In this document: in pieces, positions 45,449 through 52,574 of the stretch | Position numbering within the stretch: position 1 is the first letter of the stretch | How the letters are laid out: each line of letters opens with the position of its first letter | Assembly: GCA_910579185.1 (NCBI GenBank) | Contig: CAJTTG010000004.1 | Coordinates: 1-64,000 of the forward strand | Source: an uncultured Muribaculaceae bacterium | GTDB taxonomy: Bacteria; Bacteroidota; Bacteroidia; Bacteroidales; Muribaculaceae | DNA length: 64,000 bases | Direction: 5' to 3' | Notes under the pieces: generated by a model | The model's input: only the letters and a program-made list of their open reading frames with translations | Database searches by the model: none | What the model was told of the DNA's origin: nothing | Program-made: the position numbers and the translations under genes

Positions 45449-45471
45449 TCTATATTATATTGAGAGTGCTG

Positions 45472-46125
45472 TCACTCTTTTATTCCGTAGGCAAGATCTC
45501 CGGCATCTCCGAGTCCGGGTACTATATAGGAATGCGAATTGATTTCATCGTCTATCGCTCCAACCCATATCGTGGTCTTATCTTCAGGGAAAGTTTTCTT
45601 TATATAATCGATGGCTACCTTCGATGCTATCACGGATGCTACATGGATCTTGGCCGGAGTCCCCTTGGTAAGCAGGGCGCGGTAGCTGAGTTCCATCGAG
45701 GCGCCGGTTGCAAGCATCGGATCCGCTATGATGAGCGTTTTGCCATCAAGTTTCGGAGAGGCTATATATTCAATGAAAACATCGAAATTTTCCTTCTCCT
45801 TATATTTTCTGTAGGCCGATACAAAAGCATTCTGGGCATGGTCGAAATAATCCAGAAATCCCTTGTGGAAGGGTATGCCGGCACGGAAAATGGTGGCAAG
45901 AACTATATCTTCTCCTATCTCCTTGCATTTGGCAACTGCGAGTGGAGTTTCTATATCAACATCTTTATAAGCCACTGTCTTGCTTATTTCGTATGCCATG
46001 ATTTCTCCTATTCTCTCAAGATTGCGGCGGAAACGCAGCATATCGTTTTGCACATTAACGGAACGGAGTTCTGCCATATACTGGCTCACAAGCGATGGTG
46101 TCTCGTCGAAGTTTACTACTTTCAT
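45472..46125 (-). CDS. upp: uracil phosphoribosyltransferase
   Basis: 217 residues. Makes UMP from uracil and PRPP in pyrimidine salvage. The PRPP-binding loop is ADPMLATGASM; the uracil-binding C-terminal region reads TIWVGAIDDEINSHSYIVPGLGDAGDLAYG. N-terminal RNVQ-like region is normal. A minus-strand TAAATTTG element (complement of 46150-46157) 25 bp upstream suggests its own promoter; a terminator closes it, so it is probably monocistronic. Confidence 0.94.
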   Translation of the reverse strand: MKVVNFDETPSLVSQYMAELRSVNVQNDMLRFRRNLERIGEIMAYEISKTVAYKDVDIETPLAVAKCKEIGEDIVLATIFRAGIPFHKGFLDYFDHAQNAFVSAYRKYKEKENFDVFIEYIASPKLDGKTLIIADPMLATGASMELSYRALLTKGTPAKIHVASVIASKVAIDYIKKTFPEDKTTIWVGAIDDEINSHSYIVPGLGDAGDLAYGIKE

Positions 46126-46218
46126 ATCTGTATATGTTGGAATTTATTGCAAATTTATAAATTTCGCAGCACAATCCATTCTGCCGCTGTTGTTTTTTAT
46201 AAAACAGATATCAACCGG

Positions 46219-46857
46219 TTATGTTAATGTTTGTGTTAATATTCTGGTGAGATTTTCCGAACAGATTGTTTCAATGCCCATCCTGTCCGTTCCTCGTGCT
46301 TTGCCCACTCTTGTAGCCACTTCCTCTATATCCGTCCCGGGATCATCGTCGGTCTCTATGAGCAGACGTTCTTCTGGTATTATCATTGCCGATTCATCGT
46401 TGAATTTTGATCCGAGCGAAACATACATTCCACTTTCTATTATCCTTCGGGCTATGGTTGGTTTAAGCCGGAAGCCATGAAAGATCCATGCTTGTTGCGG
46501 ATCCATTTCCCTGCGTATGGCCAGCAGGCGGTCATGGGCGCGCACGCAATGGATTATAAGAGGTTTTTTCAGTTCTTCGCTGAGTGATATTTGTTGCCGG
46601 AACAATCTTTCCTGCAATTCCATCGGACTGTCGCACACATTGTCAAGTCCACATTCTCCTATCGCCACAACGCGTGGATCCATACACGCTCGTCTCAGCA
46701 GATCCATATCTGCGTCATCTGTAACTCGCCACGGATGAATACCCTTGGAATAGAGAAAACCGTCGTGTAGCTCTGTTGCCGGAGCTACATCGACTATAGC
46801 TCCTTTCCGGAGCTGATGGGTATGTGCATCCAGGAGTGACATTTTGAAATGATTCAT
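46219..46857 (-). CDS. TatD family metal-dependent hydrolase
   Basis: 212 residues, shorter than E. coli TatD (260). Metal-binding blocks: DAHTHQL near the N-terminus, AIGECGLDN, PLIIHCVRAHD, WIFHGFRLKP and the C-terminal LLIETDDDPG. The family includes 3'-5' DNA/RNA exonucleases and D-aminoacyl-tRNA deacylase-like enzymes; the exact activity is not determinable. It overlaps yidD by 4 bp at the end of the LOG-DUF4271-hemD-rnpA-yidD unit. Confidence 0.87.
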   Translation of the reverse strand: MNHFKMSLLDAHTHQLRKGAIVDVAPATELHDGFLYSKGIHPWRVTDDADMDLLRRACMDPRVVAIGECGLDNVCDSPMELQERLFRQQISLSEELKKPLIIHCVRAHDRLLAIRREMDPQQAWIFHGFRLKPTIARRIIESGMYVSLGSKFNDESAMIIPEERLLIETDDDPGTDIEEVATRVGKARGTDRMGIETICSENLTRILTQTLT

Positions 46858-47072
46858 GGAACAGGATCATAGCCGCTGCCTCCCCACGGATGACACCGTA
46901 GGATACGGCGTATCGCGAGCCACGATCCGCGCAATATCCCGTGGCGGCCGATTGCCTCTATTGCATACTGGCTGCACGTAGGCGTATAACGGCAGCACGA
47001 CGGAAACATCGGGGAAATACAGAGTTGGTAAAACCTGATGGGAAGAATGAATATTTGCCGCAGATACTTCAT
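46854..47072 (-). CDS. yidD: membrane protein insertion efficiency factor YidD
   Basis: 72 residues with the family signature CRYTPTCSQYAIEAIGRHG and the C-terminal RCHPWGGSGYDPVP. Small membrane-associated helper of YidC-mediated insertion. Overlaps rnpA by 4 bp and tatD by 4 bp; linkage to rnpA is widely conserved. Confidence 0.95.
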   Translation of the reverse strand: MKYLRQIFILPIRFYQLCISPMFPSCCRYTPTCSQYAIEAIGRHGILRGSWLAIRRILRCHPWGGSGYDPVP

Positions 47073-47473
47073 GGCTGCGGTTGGATAGGTGTCGCCGACA
47101 CTTTGTTAAATATCTTCTTCAGCGACTTCTGGCAGGAGGCATAATCGGTCAGTCCATTGGCAACATAGATGAAGATGATGTCAACATGCTTCTCCTTTGG
47201 CAAAAGATCGCGGCCAAGGCGGTAGGCCTCGCGCATTCTGCGCCGCATGGTGACGCGGTCAACGGCATGACGGAGACGCTTCTTGGGCACACTGATCAGA
47301 AAACGGCTGCATGTAGGAGTTTTCTTTGTGGTATCGCTCCACACTGCTCGCCATGGATAGGCCATCGCGCTCCCCGTGACAATATCTCCACCCTTTTTTG
47401 GGGGAGTGAATAAACGGTCTATGGCAGTCTGGCTGCACAGCTTTTCCTTCTTATATAAACGTAGACCGCTCAT
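47069..47473 (-). CDS. rnpA: ribonuclease P protein component
   Basis: 134 residues; protein subunit that helps the catalytic RNA remove 5' leaders from pre-tRNAs. Basic N-terminus (LRLYKKEKLCSQTAIDRLF), then RFLISVPKKRLRHAVDRVTMRRRMREAYR, which is the RNR-type signature. It overlaps yidD by 4 bp; rpmH is not adjacent. Confidence 0.94.
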   Translation of the reverse strand: MSGLRLYKKEKLCSQTAIDRLFTPPKKGGDIVTGSAMAYPWRAVWSDTTKKTPTCSRFLISVPKKRLRHAVDRVTMRRRMREAYRLGRDLLPKEKHVDIIFIYVANGLTDYASCQKSLKKIFNKVSATPIQPQP

Positions 47474-47537
47474 TTTCTTTTTATATTATCTGTTGGGACT
47501 GCGCCATGGCGCCTCCGCAAAATCCATCGGTTGGGAT

Positions 47538-48287
47538 TTATTTCTTCGATTCCTCCTTCAGAAACAAATCCAGCGCTGCCGTCATCGACGGGGCTTTGGG
47601 CGACGGGGCTTCCATGTCAAGGCGTAAGCCGGCGTTTTTAACGGCCTGGGCCGTGGTGGAGCCGAATGTGCCTATGCAGATCTCCTCCTGCTTGAAATCG
47701 GGGAAGTTCTTCAACAGTGAATCTATGCCGGAAGGGCTGAAAAACAGAAGCATGTCATAGTCAAACGGTTCGTCGGGACCGAAATCATTGCTGACTGTTC
47801 TGTACATCACGGCCTTCGTGTAATTGATCTTGTTGGCATCAAGAAGGTTGGTGTTCTCATCCTTGTGAACGTCGCTGACAATGTAGAGATACTTCTCTTT
47901 GTTATGTTTGACCAGCGACTGGATAAGGCCGTCGAGCTTGCCGGTAGTGCCGTGGAATATCTTGCGTTTGCGATAAACTATGTACTTCTGAAGATACAGG
48001 GCGATCGATTCCGTGGTGCAGAAATACTTCATGGTGTCGGGGATGCTGACGCGCATCTCTTCGCATAGACGGAAAAAATGATCAATGGCGGTTCGTGCTG
48101 TAAAGATAATTGCAGTGAAGTCCGTGATGTTGATTTTTGACTGGCGGAATTCCTTTGCGCTGAGCCCCTCTACTTTGATGAATGGTCTGAATTCGATCTC
48201 TACGCCGTATTTATCGGCTATTTCATAGTACGGAGACTTGTCCGATGAGGGCTTCGGTTGGGATACTAATACTTTTTTAACTTTCAC
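47538..48287 (-). CDS. hemD: uroporphyrinogen-III synthase
   Basis: 249 residues. Two Rossmann-like lobes joined by a linker; blocks FTAIIFTARTAIDHFFRLCEE, YRTVSNDF and MLLFFSPSGIDSLLKNFPD followed by IGTFGSTTAQAVKNAGL match the HEM4 family, which closes and inverts the linear tetrapyrrole. Sequence is divergent in this family, so the enzymatic call rests on pattern and on the conserved Bacteroidales gene order with DUF4271 and rnpA. Confidence 0.85.
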   Translation of the reverse strand: MKVKKVLVSQPKPSSDKSPYYEIADKYGVEIEFRPFIKVEGLSAKEFRQSKINITDFTAIIFTARTAIDHFFRLCEEMRVSIPDTMKYFCTTESIALYLQKYIVYRKRKIFHGTTGKLDGLIQSLVKHNKEKYLYIVSDVHKDENTNLLDANKINYTKAVMYRTVSNDFGPDEPFDYDMLLFFSPSGIDSLLKNFPDFKQEEICIGTFGSTTAQAVKNAGLRLDMEAPSPKAPSMTAALDLFLKEESKK

Positions 48288-48313
48288 GCTTGCTCAAATT
48301 AGGAAGTTGTTTT

Positions 48314-49135
48314 TCAGAAACTTGAAGTAAGGAAAAGCGATGCTTTATATATTAAAATAAGCGGTATAATTTCCAGACTGCAAAGGTACAAAATAAAGTA
48401 GATTAACGAGAAGGAATTATGATAAAAAATTCTAAATCCCTTGGATATAAATATGATTCGGGCTATGATGTATAGGCTTGTGCTGATCCACACAAGCACT
48501 TCAACCGCCGCCGGAACAAACAGCGACAGCAGTGCTGGAATGCAGATTGTCAGGCCAAGAAGCGCCTGGGACGATGTAAATCCTTTGGCCCACATTTCTG
48601 CTCTCGATGGCGTTGTGAAGATATACCCTACTGTGCGGTAAGCCGCATATTCCGCAAGATAGTACCCCACTGCAAGGCCGCTTAACGTGGCTATGGATAT
48701 GAAATTGTCCGAGTCTGTTCCGGCAAGGGATAATGCCCCGAATAGCAGGATTCCTTCGCTGACACACGTCAGTAGGATAAGCGACGCGAGAACTCGTGTC
48801 TCGCTCATCGTGGAGCGTTCATCAAACACATTGGCGCGTTTTCTGACTGAAAACAGATTCTGCGCGAAGGTCTTCAGGAACGTGGAATAATGCCTCAGAT
48901 TTAGCGTGATGAATAGAAACAGACAGATCAGAAGTGTCATAACCCCTGAGTCATATCCCGGAAGTTCTCGCCGGGCTATGGGGGCTATTCCCTCCGTGTA
49001 AGGTATTTTCCCGGTGATAGTCATTCCGCGTTCCATTGCCGAACTCGGTGCCATGTTTTCTGGCTCCGTCATCGCCGCCTCAAGTATTGGTTTGACAATA
49101 CCTGGGGGCAGTATGGAATCTGCGGATTGTAGCAT
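48314..49135 (-). CDS. DUF4271 domain membrane protein
   Basis: 273 residues from the Met at 49135, chosen because it lies 4 bp after the LOG gene stop; an upstream start at 49219 would run through that gene. A polar N-terminus of ~65 residues precedes about six or seven membrane helices. The family is restricted to Bacteroidota and normally sits next to hemD, as here (26 bp). Function unknown. Confidence 0.83.
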   Translation of the reverse strand: MLQSADSILPPGIVKPILEAAMTEPENMAPSSAMERGMTITGKIPYTEGIAPIARRELPGYDSGVMTLLICLFLFITLNLRHYSTFLKTFAQNLFSVRKRANVFDERSTMSETRVLASLILLTCVSEGILLFGALSLAGTDSDNFISIATLSGLAVGYYLAEYAAYRTVGYIFTTPSRAEMWAKGFTSSQALLGLTICIPALLSLFVPAAVEVLVWISTSLYIIARIIFISKGFRIFYHNSFSLIYFILYLCSLEIIPLILIYKASLFLTSSF

Positions 49136-49139
49136 ACTC

Positions 49140-49733
49140 TTAGTGGATCTTTTGGGTGAATGGAGCGTGAGTTGTCGGTTGCAATGCTTTTTCAACAGCC
49201 TCCTCGGGCGTCCTCGCAACCTGCCAAAGCTCTTTGTGGTCTTCCCTCATGAAACCTTCATCTATCGTACGCTGAAGCATCTCAAGCAGGGGGTCGAAAT
49301 AACCGTCAGTATTGAGGATAACCACATTTCCCGAATAAAGATTCAGCTGACGCCAGGTGATGATCTCCATCAGTTCCTCAAGAGTGCCGCAGCCTCCGGG
49401 ACACGCTATTGCTGCACTGCTGAGATTAGCCATCGTCTGTTTGCGTTCATGCATCGACTCCGTGACGATCATACGGCTCAGTGACGGATGCTGCCATTCG
49501 CGGTCAACCATAAATCGAGGTAAAACACCTATTGTCTGGCCACCGGCACAAGTGGCACCATCTATCGAAGCTTTCATTATGCCGGCCTTGCCGCCGCCGC
49601 TTATTAGCGTGGCGCCACTTCTGCCTATCAGTTCTCCGAGATGGTAAGCAGCCTCCTTATAGCGTGGATTGATACGTTCGCTCGATGCGCCGTAAACAAC
49701 TATAGCTGTCTCTTTTTCTGTGCTTTCTGTCAT
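49140..49733 (-). CDS. LOG-family (TIGR00730) nucleotide 5'-monophosphate phosphoribohydrolase-like
   Basis: 197 residues. The lysine-decarboxylase-like fold motif PGGCGTLEELMEIITWRQL and GGGKAGIMKASIDGA are present, typical of LOG proteins that release free bases (cytokinins in plants and pathogens, purine nucleotides elsewhere) from nucleoside monophosphates. True substrate unknown; older annotations as lysine decarboxylase are not supported by the motif. First gene of the six-gene unit running left to tatD. Confidence 0.88.
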   Translation of the reverse strand: MTESTEKETAIVVYGASSERINPRYKEAAYHLGELIGRSGATLISGGGKAGIMKASIDGATCAGGQTIGVLPRFMVDREWQHPSLSRMIVTESMHERKQTMANLSSAAIACPGGCGTLEELMEIITWRQLNLYSGNVVILNTDGYFDPLLEMLQRTIDEGFMREDHKELWQVARTPEEAVEKALQPTTHAPFTQKIH

Positions 49734-49740
49734 GACACCG

Positions 49741-49772
49741 CAAAATTACAAAAAAAACCGCTCCCAACCAAC
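49741..49772 (-). promoter_or_regulatory. promoter of the LOG-DUF4271-hemD-rnpA operon
   Basis: On the minus strand GTTG (complement of 49769-49772), 20-bp spacer, then TAATTTTG (complement of 49741-49748), an exact -7 element, 7 bp before the start codon. Such a short leader may mean a nearly leaderless mRNA. Confidence 0.55.
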
Positions 49773-49832
49773 CGCCCCCTTTATCTCTACCCCCTCTCAT
49801 CCCATGTCAGGGTATCAACACCAGTAGGGACT

Positions 49833-49973
49833 GCGGCATGCCGCTATCCTTTACCCACAGATCTACTTATATTGCTGATTATCAACGCTGTATGCGATTA
49901 TTTTTCAAGTCTATACAAATCTAACAGTCAGATACTTATGACTTCTGTGGGTATAGAATAGGCGGCATGCCGC
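49833..49973 (+). mobile_element. MITE-like insertion splitting a B repeat, with terminal inverted repeats and duplicated 12-bp target
   Basis: A ~117-bp segment (49845-49961) interrupts a B unit. Both flanks carry GCGGCATGCCGC (49833-49844 and 49962-49973); the left flank continues outward as the normal B left half (AGTAGGGACT) and the right as the normal right half (GTCC). The element's ends form imperfect 18-bp inverted repeats, 16 of 18 matching: left 49844-49861 contains TTACCCACAGA, right 49944-49961 contains TCTGTGGGTA. No coding sequence inside, so it would need a transposase in trans. The right copy may be read as a target-site duplication. Confidence 0.62.
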
Positions 49974-49983
49974 GTCCATCTCC

Positions 49984-50475
49984 ACCCTAAAATTCAGTCC
50001 ATTCCCCACACCTTATTCCGCGTCCGGCTCCACGCATCCCAACTCTACACTCTCCAACTCTCCAACTCTCTCCTTGTCGGGGTAACGGCTCTCCGAGCCG
50101 TCTACCGCCACCTATCAAACGTCTGACTATCAAATCAATAAACCGCTAACACCTGTAGGGACTGCGGCATGCCGCGTCCGGCTCCACCCTAAAATTCAGT
50201 CCATTACCCACACCTTATTCCGCGTCCGTTTTCACACATCTCCACTCTACACTCTCCCACTCTCTAACTCTATCATCATTGTCGGGGTAACGGCTCTCCG
50301 AGCCGTCTACCGAAACATCCCGTCGCTGATGATTTCAGTCAACCGCACGGAGTGCGGTGACTCCGACCTGCCCATCTAAACTACTCTGAACACTCTATAC
50401 TCTTGCCGCGTCCGCCCCCACCCTAAAGTTCAGTCCATTGACCACACCTTATTCCGCGTCCGGCTCCACCCATCC
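49984..50475 (+). repeat. composite palindromic repeats: C, A-B-C, A-D-C
   Basis: C unit 49984-50033; A 50076-50107 with B 50151-50179 (palindrome GCGGCATGCCGC) and C 50186-50231; A 50281-50312 with D 50313-50374 and C 50418-50470. A units contain ACGGCTC-tcc-GAGCCGT; D contains CCGCAC-gga-GTGCGG. All are in the same orientation as elsewhere in the window. Confidence 0.9.
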
Positions 50476-50523
50476 CAACTCTCCCCCTCTCTTACTCTCT
50501 AACTCTATACTCTAACTCTCCCC

Positions 50524-50895
50524 TCACTTATTCCCTTTTAATAATTCAATACTATTGATAACCCATAAAATGAAATCAATACCCACCATTACCAATCCGG
50601 CAATAAATAAATTATTCAGATTATTGGTAGTATCTAAATTAAGATAGGCGAATATGGCAAGACCGATATCTACAAGAGGATTGCCCAACGGTTTTCCGGC
50701 ACTTATACGTCTGTTGGGAGAGTATGTTTTAGATGATTCTTCAAACATAATTAATAAAAGACCTATCGCACAGATAATAGTGACTACACCCCCTATCATA
50801 GTCTTAGGAATTAGGTATATCCCGAAGACTACAATAAAACCGATAAGCGATAACCAGTCAAGATATGCAAAAATTTTTCTTATTGTTGCCAGCAT
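50524..50895 (-). CDS. small integral membrane protein of the AT-rich module
   Basis: 123 residues with about four hydrophobic segments (LSLIGFIVVFGIYLI, IGGVVTIICAIGLLLIMF, IGLAIFAYLNL, LFIAGLVMVGIDFILWVI). No family recognised. It overlaps the end of the lipoprotein gene by 16 bp, so the two are translationally coupled and probably work together. AT-rich codons like the neighbouring genes. Confidence 0.7.
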   Translation of the reverse strand: MLATIRKIFAYLDWLSLIGFIVVFGIYLIPKTMIGGVVTIICAIGLLLIMFEESSKTYSPNRRISAGKPLGNPLVDIGLAIFAYLNLDTTNNLNNLFIAGLVMVGIDFILWVINSIELLKGNK

Positions 50896-51872
50896 AGCGA
50901 ACTATTTATTGTTGTCATAGCTGATACAGCAACTTCTTCTTTAAGTTCCGGAGATAATTGCGAATTAGCTATTAATGTATTTAAGTCATTTGCATATAGG
51001 TGTATATCAGTCTCAGATAGTTCACTGCATTTCTGTGCTATTAAAAGAGTAAAATTCCTATATATATATAGTTCCTCAGATGTGACCAAACATTTATTTT
51101 CAAGATAATCACATTGGAGATTGACTAATTGTTCCTCCGAGCCTTCATTTTGTAAGTTTTGTAACGTTAATAAAGCAATATCTTTAGATGATTTTTTTAT
51201 TTCCGTTTTAACAAGTTCATTATTTTCTAGTGGTTCAGAATACACTCCTACTTCCTTAAAGAATCTTATTATGTCATTATATAGAAGATCCATATTAAGA
51301 CTTCCATCGGAAAGATATTTGTTTTTATTCTGATTAATTTTTACCATTACATAGTTGTGATAATATCCGATCGAATCGCATCGAGAATCAATTTCTGTAC
51401 TTCTTGAAGTAGAATATACAGGTGTCAGTAATGATGGTTTGATATTAAAATCTACTATGAGTTGCATATCGCCAGTTGGACACGATGGTTGTCCTTCGCT
51501 GCAAAGTAGAAGATCAGCAGCCGCAGATGCTGCTGCATATCCTACAATACCCCCAACATATTGTCCTCCTACATATCCAATGCAAGCTAAAGCTGGATTT
51601 GCAGCAGCTGCTCCGATTGCAGATCCAAGCCATCTTCCTAGAAATCGACCTCCAGCACGACCAGCTTGGTCTGCAAGGTTTTTACCAAAATATCCCAAAA
51701 AGCCTCGGCTAACAGGAGATTCATATGTGGCATTTAAACTGTCTACGGATAACATGAAATTTTCGAAGTCTACATTATTGATAGCTTCAATTTTAGATGT
51801 TTGTTCGATAGTAGTAGAGGGGACATCATCGTTTGAGCATGATGTATAGACTAACATTAGAGCCAATGGCAA
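50880..51872 (-). CDS. lipoprotein with glycine-zipper-like segment
   Basis: 330 residues from a TTG at 51872; no ATG is available at the right place. A lipobox LVYTSC is followed by Ser-Asn-Asp-Asp. In-frame codons upstream read Ile(ATA)-Lys-Asn-Leu before a stop, so the original start may be the ATA at 51888-51890. About 60-120 is rich in small residues (GRAGGRFLGRWLGSAIGAAA, GYVGGQYVGGIVGYAAASAA), suggesting membrane-associating helices of the glycine-zipper type. The rest is helical and Asn/Lys-rich. No named family. Part of an AT-rich module with a small membrane protein downstream. Confidence 0.65.
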   Translation of the reverse strand: MPLALMLVYTSCSNDDVPSTTIEQTSKIEAINNVDFENFMLSVDSLNATYESPVSRGFLGYFGKNLADQAGRAGGRFLGRWLGSAIGAAAANPALACIGYVGGQYVGGIVGYAAASAAADLLLCSEGQPSCPTGDMQLIVDFNIKPSLLTPVYSTSRSTEIDSRCDSIGYYHNYVMVKINQNKNKYLSDGSLNMDLLYNDIIRFFKEVGVYSEPLENNELVKTEIKKSSKDIALLTLQNLQNEGSEEQLVNLQCDYLENKCLVTSEELYIYRNFTLLIAQKCSELSETDIHLYANDLNTLIANSQLSPELKEEVAVSAMTTINSSLCWQQ

Positions 51873-51954
51873 TAATAATAAGTTCTTTATAAGCTAAAAA
51901 TAATTTATAGTGATAAAATTTAATATTAAACTAATTATTGTATGGTTACAATGT

Positions 51955-52326
51955 TTATAATTGAATATAACCTTGTGCTGTCCAATCTTCTGTAATAATA
52001 TCAATTCGATATGAGCCTGATTCAAATGGAAGTATAAGACTAGTATTTATTTCATGATGATTTTCGATTAGATTATTATCTCTATATAGAAATATTTCGC
52101 CTTCACAATCGCCATTATAAATTATATCTATTGTATTATATTCTGGATAATATATAGCATCAATAGCAATATGTACTGGTGAACGATGGACTGTCGTTGA
52201 TGAATTGTTTCGAATACTTATTTCCATATCCATTGTATAAGGAACATTTTTGTTTGATTCTGCAAGTGCATTTGTAGGAATGCTAATTCCTACAATCATG
52301 ATGATGAATGATAAAAACATTTTCAT
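51955..52326 (-). CDS. secreted DUF3244-like small protein
   Basis: 123 residues from the Met at 52326; a frame from 52380 adds an unlikely N-terminus. Signal peptide (MKMFLSFIIMIVGISIPTNALA), then ~100 residues of beta-sandwich-like sequence with alternating strands (VHIAIDAIYYPEYNTIDIIY, GEIFLYRDNNLIE) and a C-terminal GSYRIDIITEDWTAQGYIQL. The length and last-strand pattern resemble DUF3244 proteins of Bacteroidales, which have an Ig-like fold; this is a weak family call. Function unknown. Confidence 0.62.
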   Translation of the reverse strand: MKMFLSFIIMIVGISIPTNALAESNKNVPYTMDMEISIRNNSSTTVHRSPVHIAIDAIYYPEYNTIDIIYNGDCEGEIFLYRDNNLIENHHEINTSLILPFESGSYRIDIITEDWTAQGYIQL

Positions 52327-52380
52327 ATTATATGACGTTTTGATTGATTTATATGCAAAATTGCTTCTCCAAACTTTCAT

Positions 52381-52408
52381 TCACAAATTAAAAGTTTCAT
52401 ATTTGTGA
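52381..52408. promoter_or_regulatory. inverted repeat upstream of the DUF3244-like gene
   Basis: TCACAAAT (52381-52388) and ATTTGTGA (52401-52408) are perfect arms separated by 12 bp, 55 bp upstream of the start at 52326. It may be an operator; no direct evidence of a regulator. Confidence 0.4.
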
Positions 52409-52489
52409 AATTTATAAATAGCTAAAATATTGCAAACTAATAAATTAATGTTTGGTATGTGATTTTGATTTTGGAAATGTAGGGTTATA

Positions 52490-52514
52490 CTTTCATTTGT
52501 GTTGTAAATGAAAG
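52490..52514. promoter_or_regulatory. inverted repeat between TPR regulator gene and DUF3244-like gene
   Basis: CTTTCATTT (52490-52498) and AAATGAAAG (52506-52514) are perfect 9-bp arms with a 7-bp loop, followed on the plus strand by CTTTTT. It could be a weak terminator on either strand or an operator. Confidence 0.4.
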
Positions 52515-52548
52515 CTTTTTCGAGTGGTTTTTATGATATTTTCCACTA

Positions 52549-52573
52549 CCTATCCTCTGATAATGGGGATAGG
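52549..52573 (-). terminator. hairpin at the end of the TPR regulator gene
   Basis: CCTATCC (52549-52555) pairs with GGATAGG (52567-52573), starting 2 bp past the stop. There is no long T-run, so its strength is uncertain. Confidence 0.4.
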
Positions 52574-52574
52574 C

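Larger units (their letters stand above)
44934..45471. other. AT-rich gene-free region with DnaA-box-like motifs
   Basis: 538 bp without a believable gene. Contains three identical TTATCAACA motifs (45073-45081, 45116-45124, 45314-45322), each one base from the DnaA box TTATCCACA, plus variants TTTTCAACA (45326-45334) and TTATCCATT (45354-45362). A TAnnTTTG element for nadA is on the minus strand (complement of 45141-45148). A degenerate A repeat (45364-45395) and the upp terminator close the region. Confidence 0.6.
49734..50523. other. gene-free repeat-rich intergenic region
   Basis: 790 bp with no believable gene. Holds the LOG-operon promoter next to 49733, two complete or split B units, two A units, one D unit, three C units, a MITE-like insertion, and pyrimidine-rich CTCTAACT tracts. 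Open frames here only translate repeats. Confidence 0.8.
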
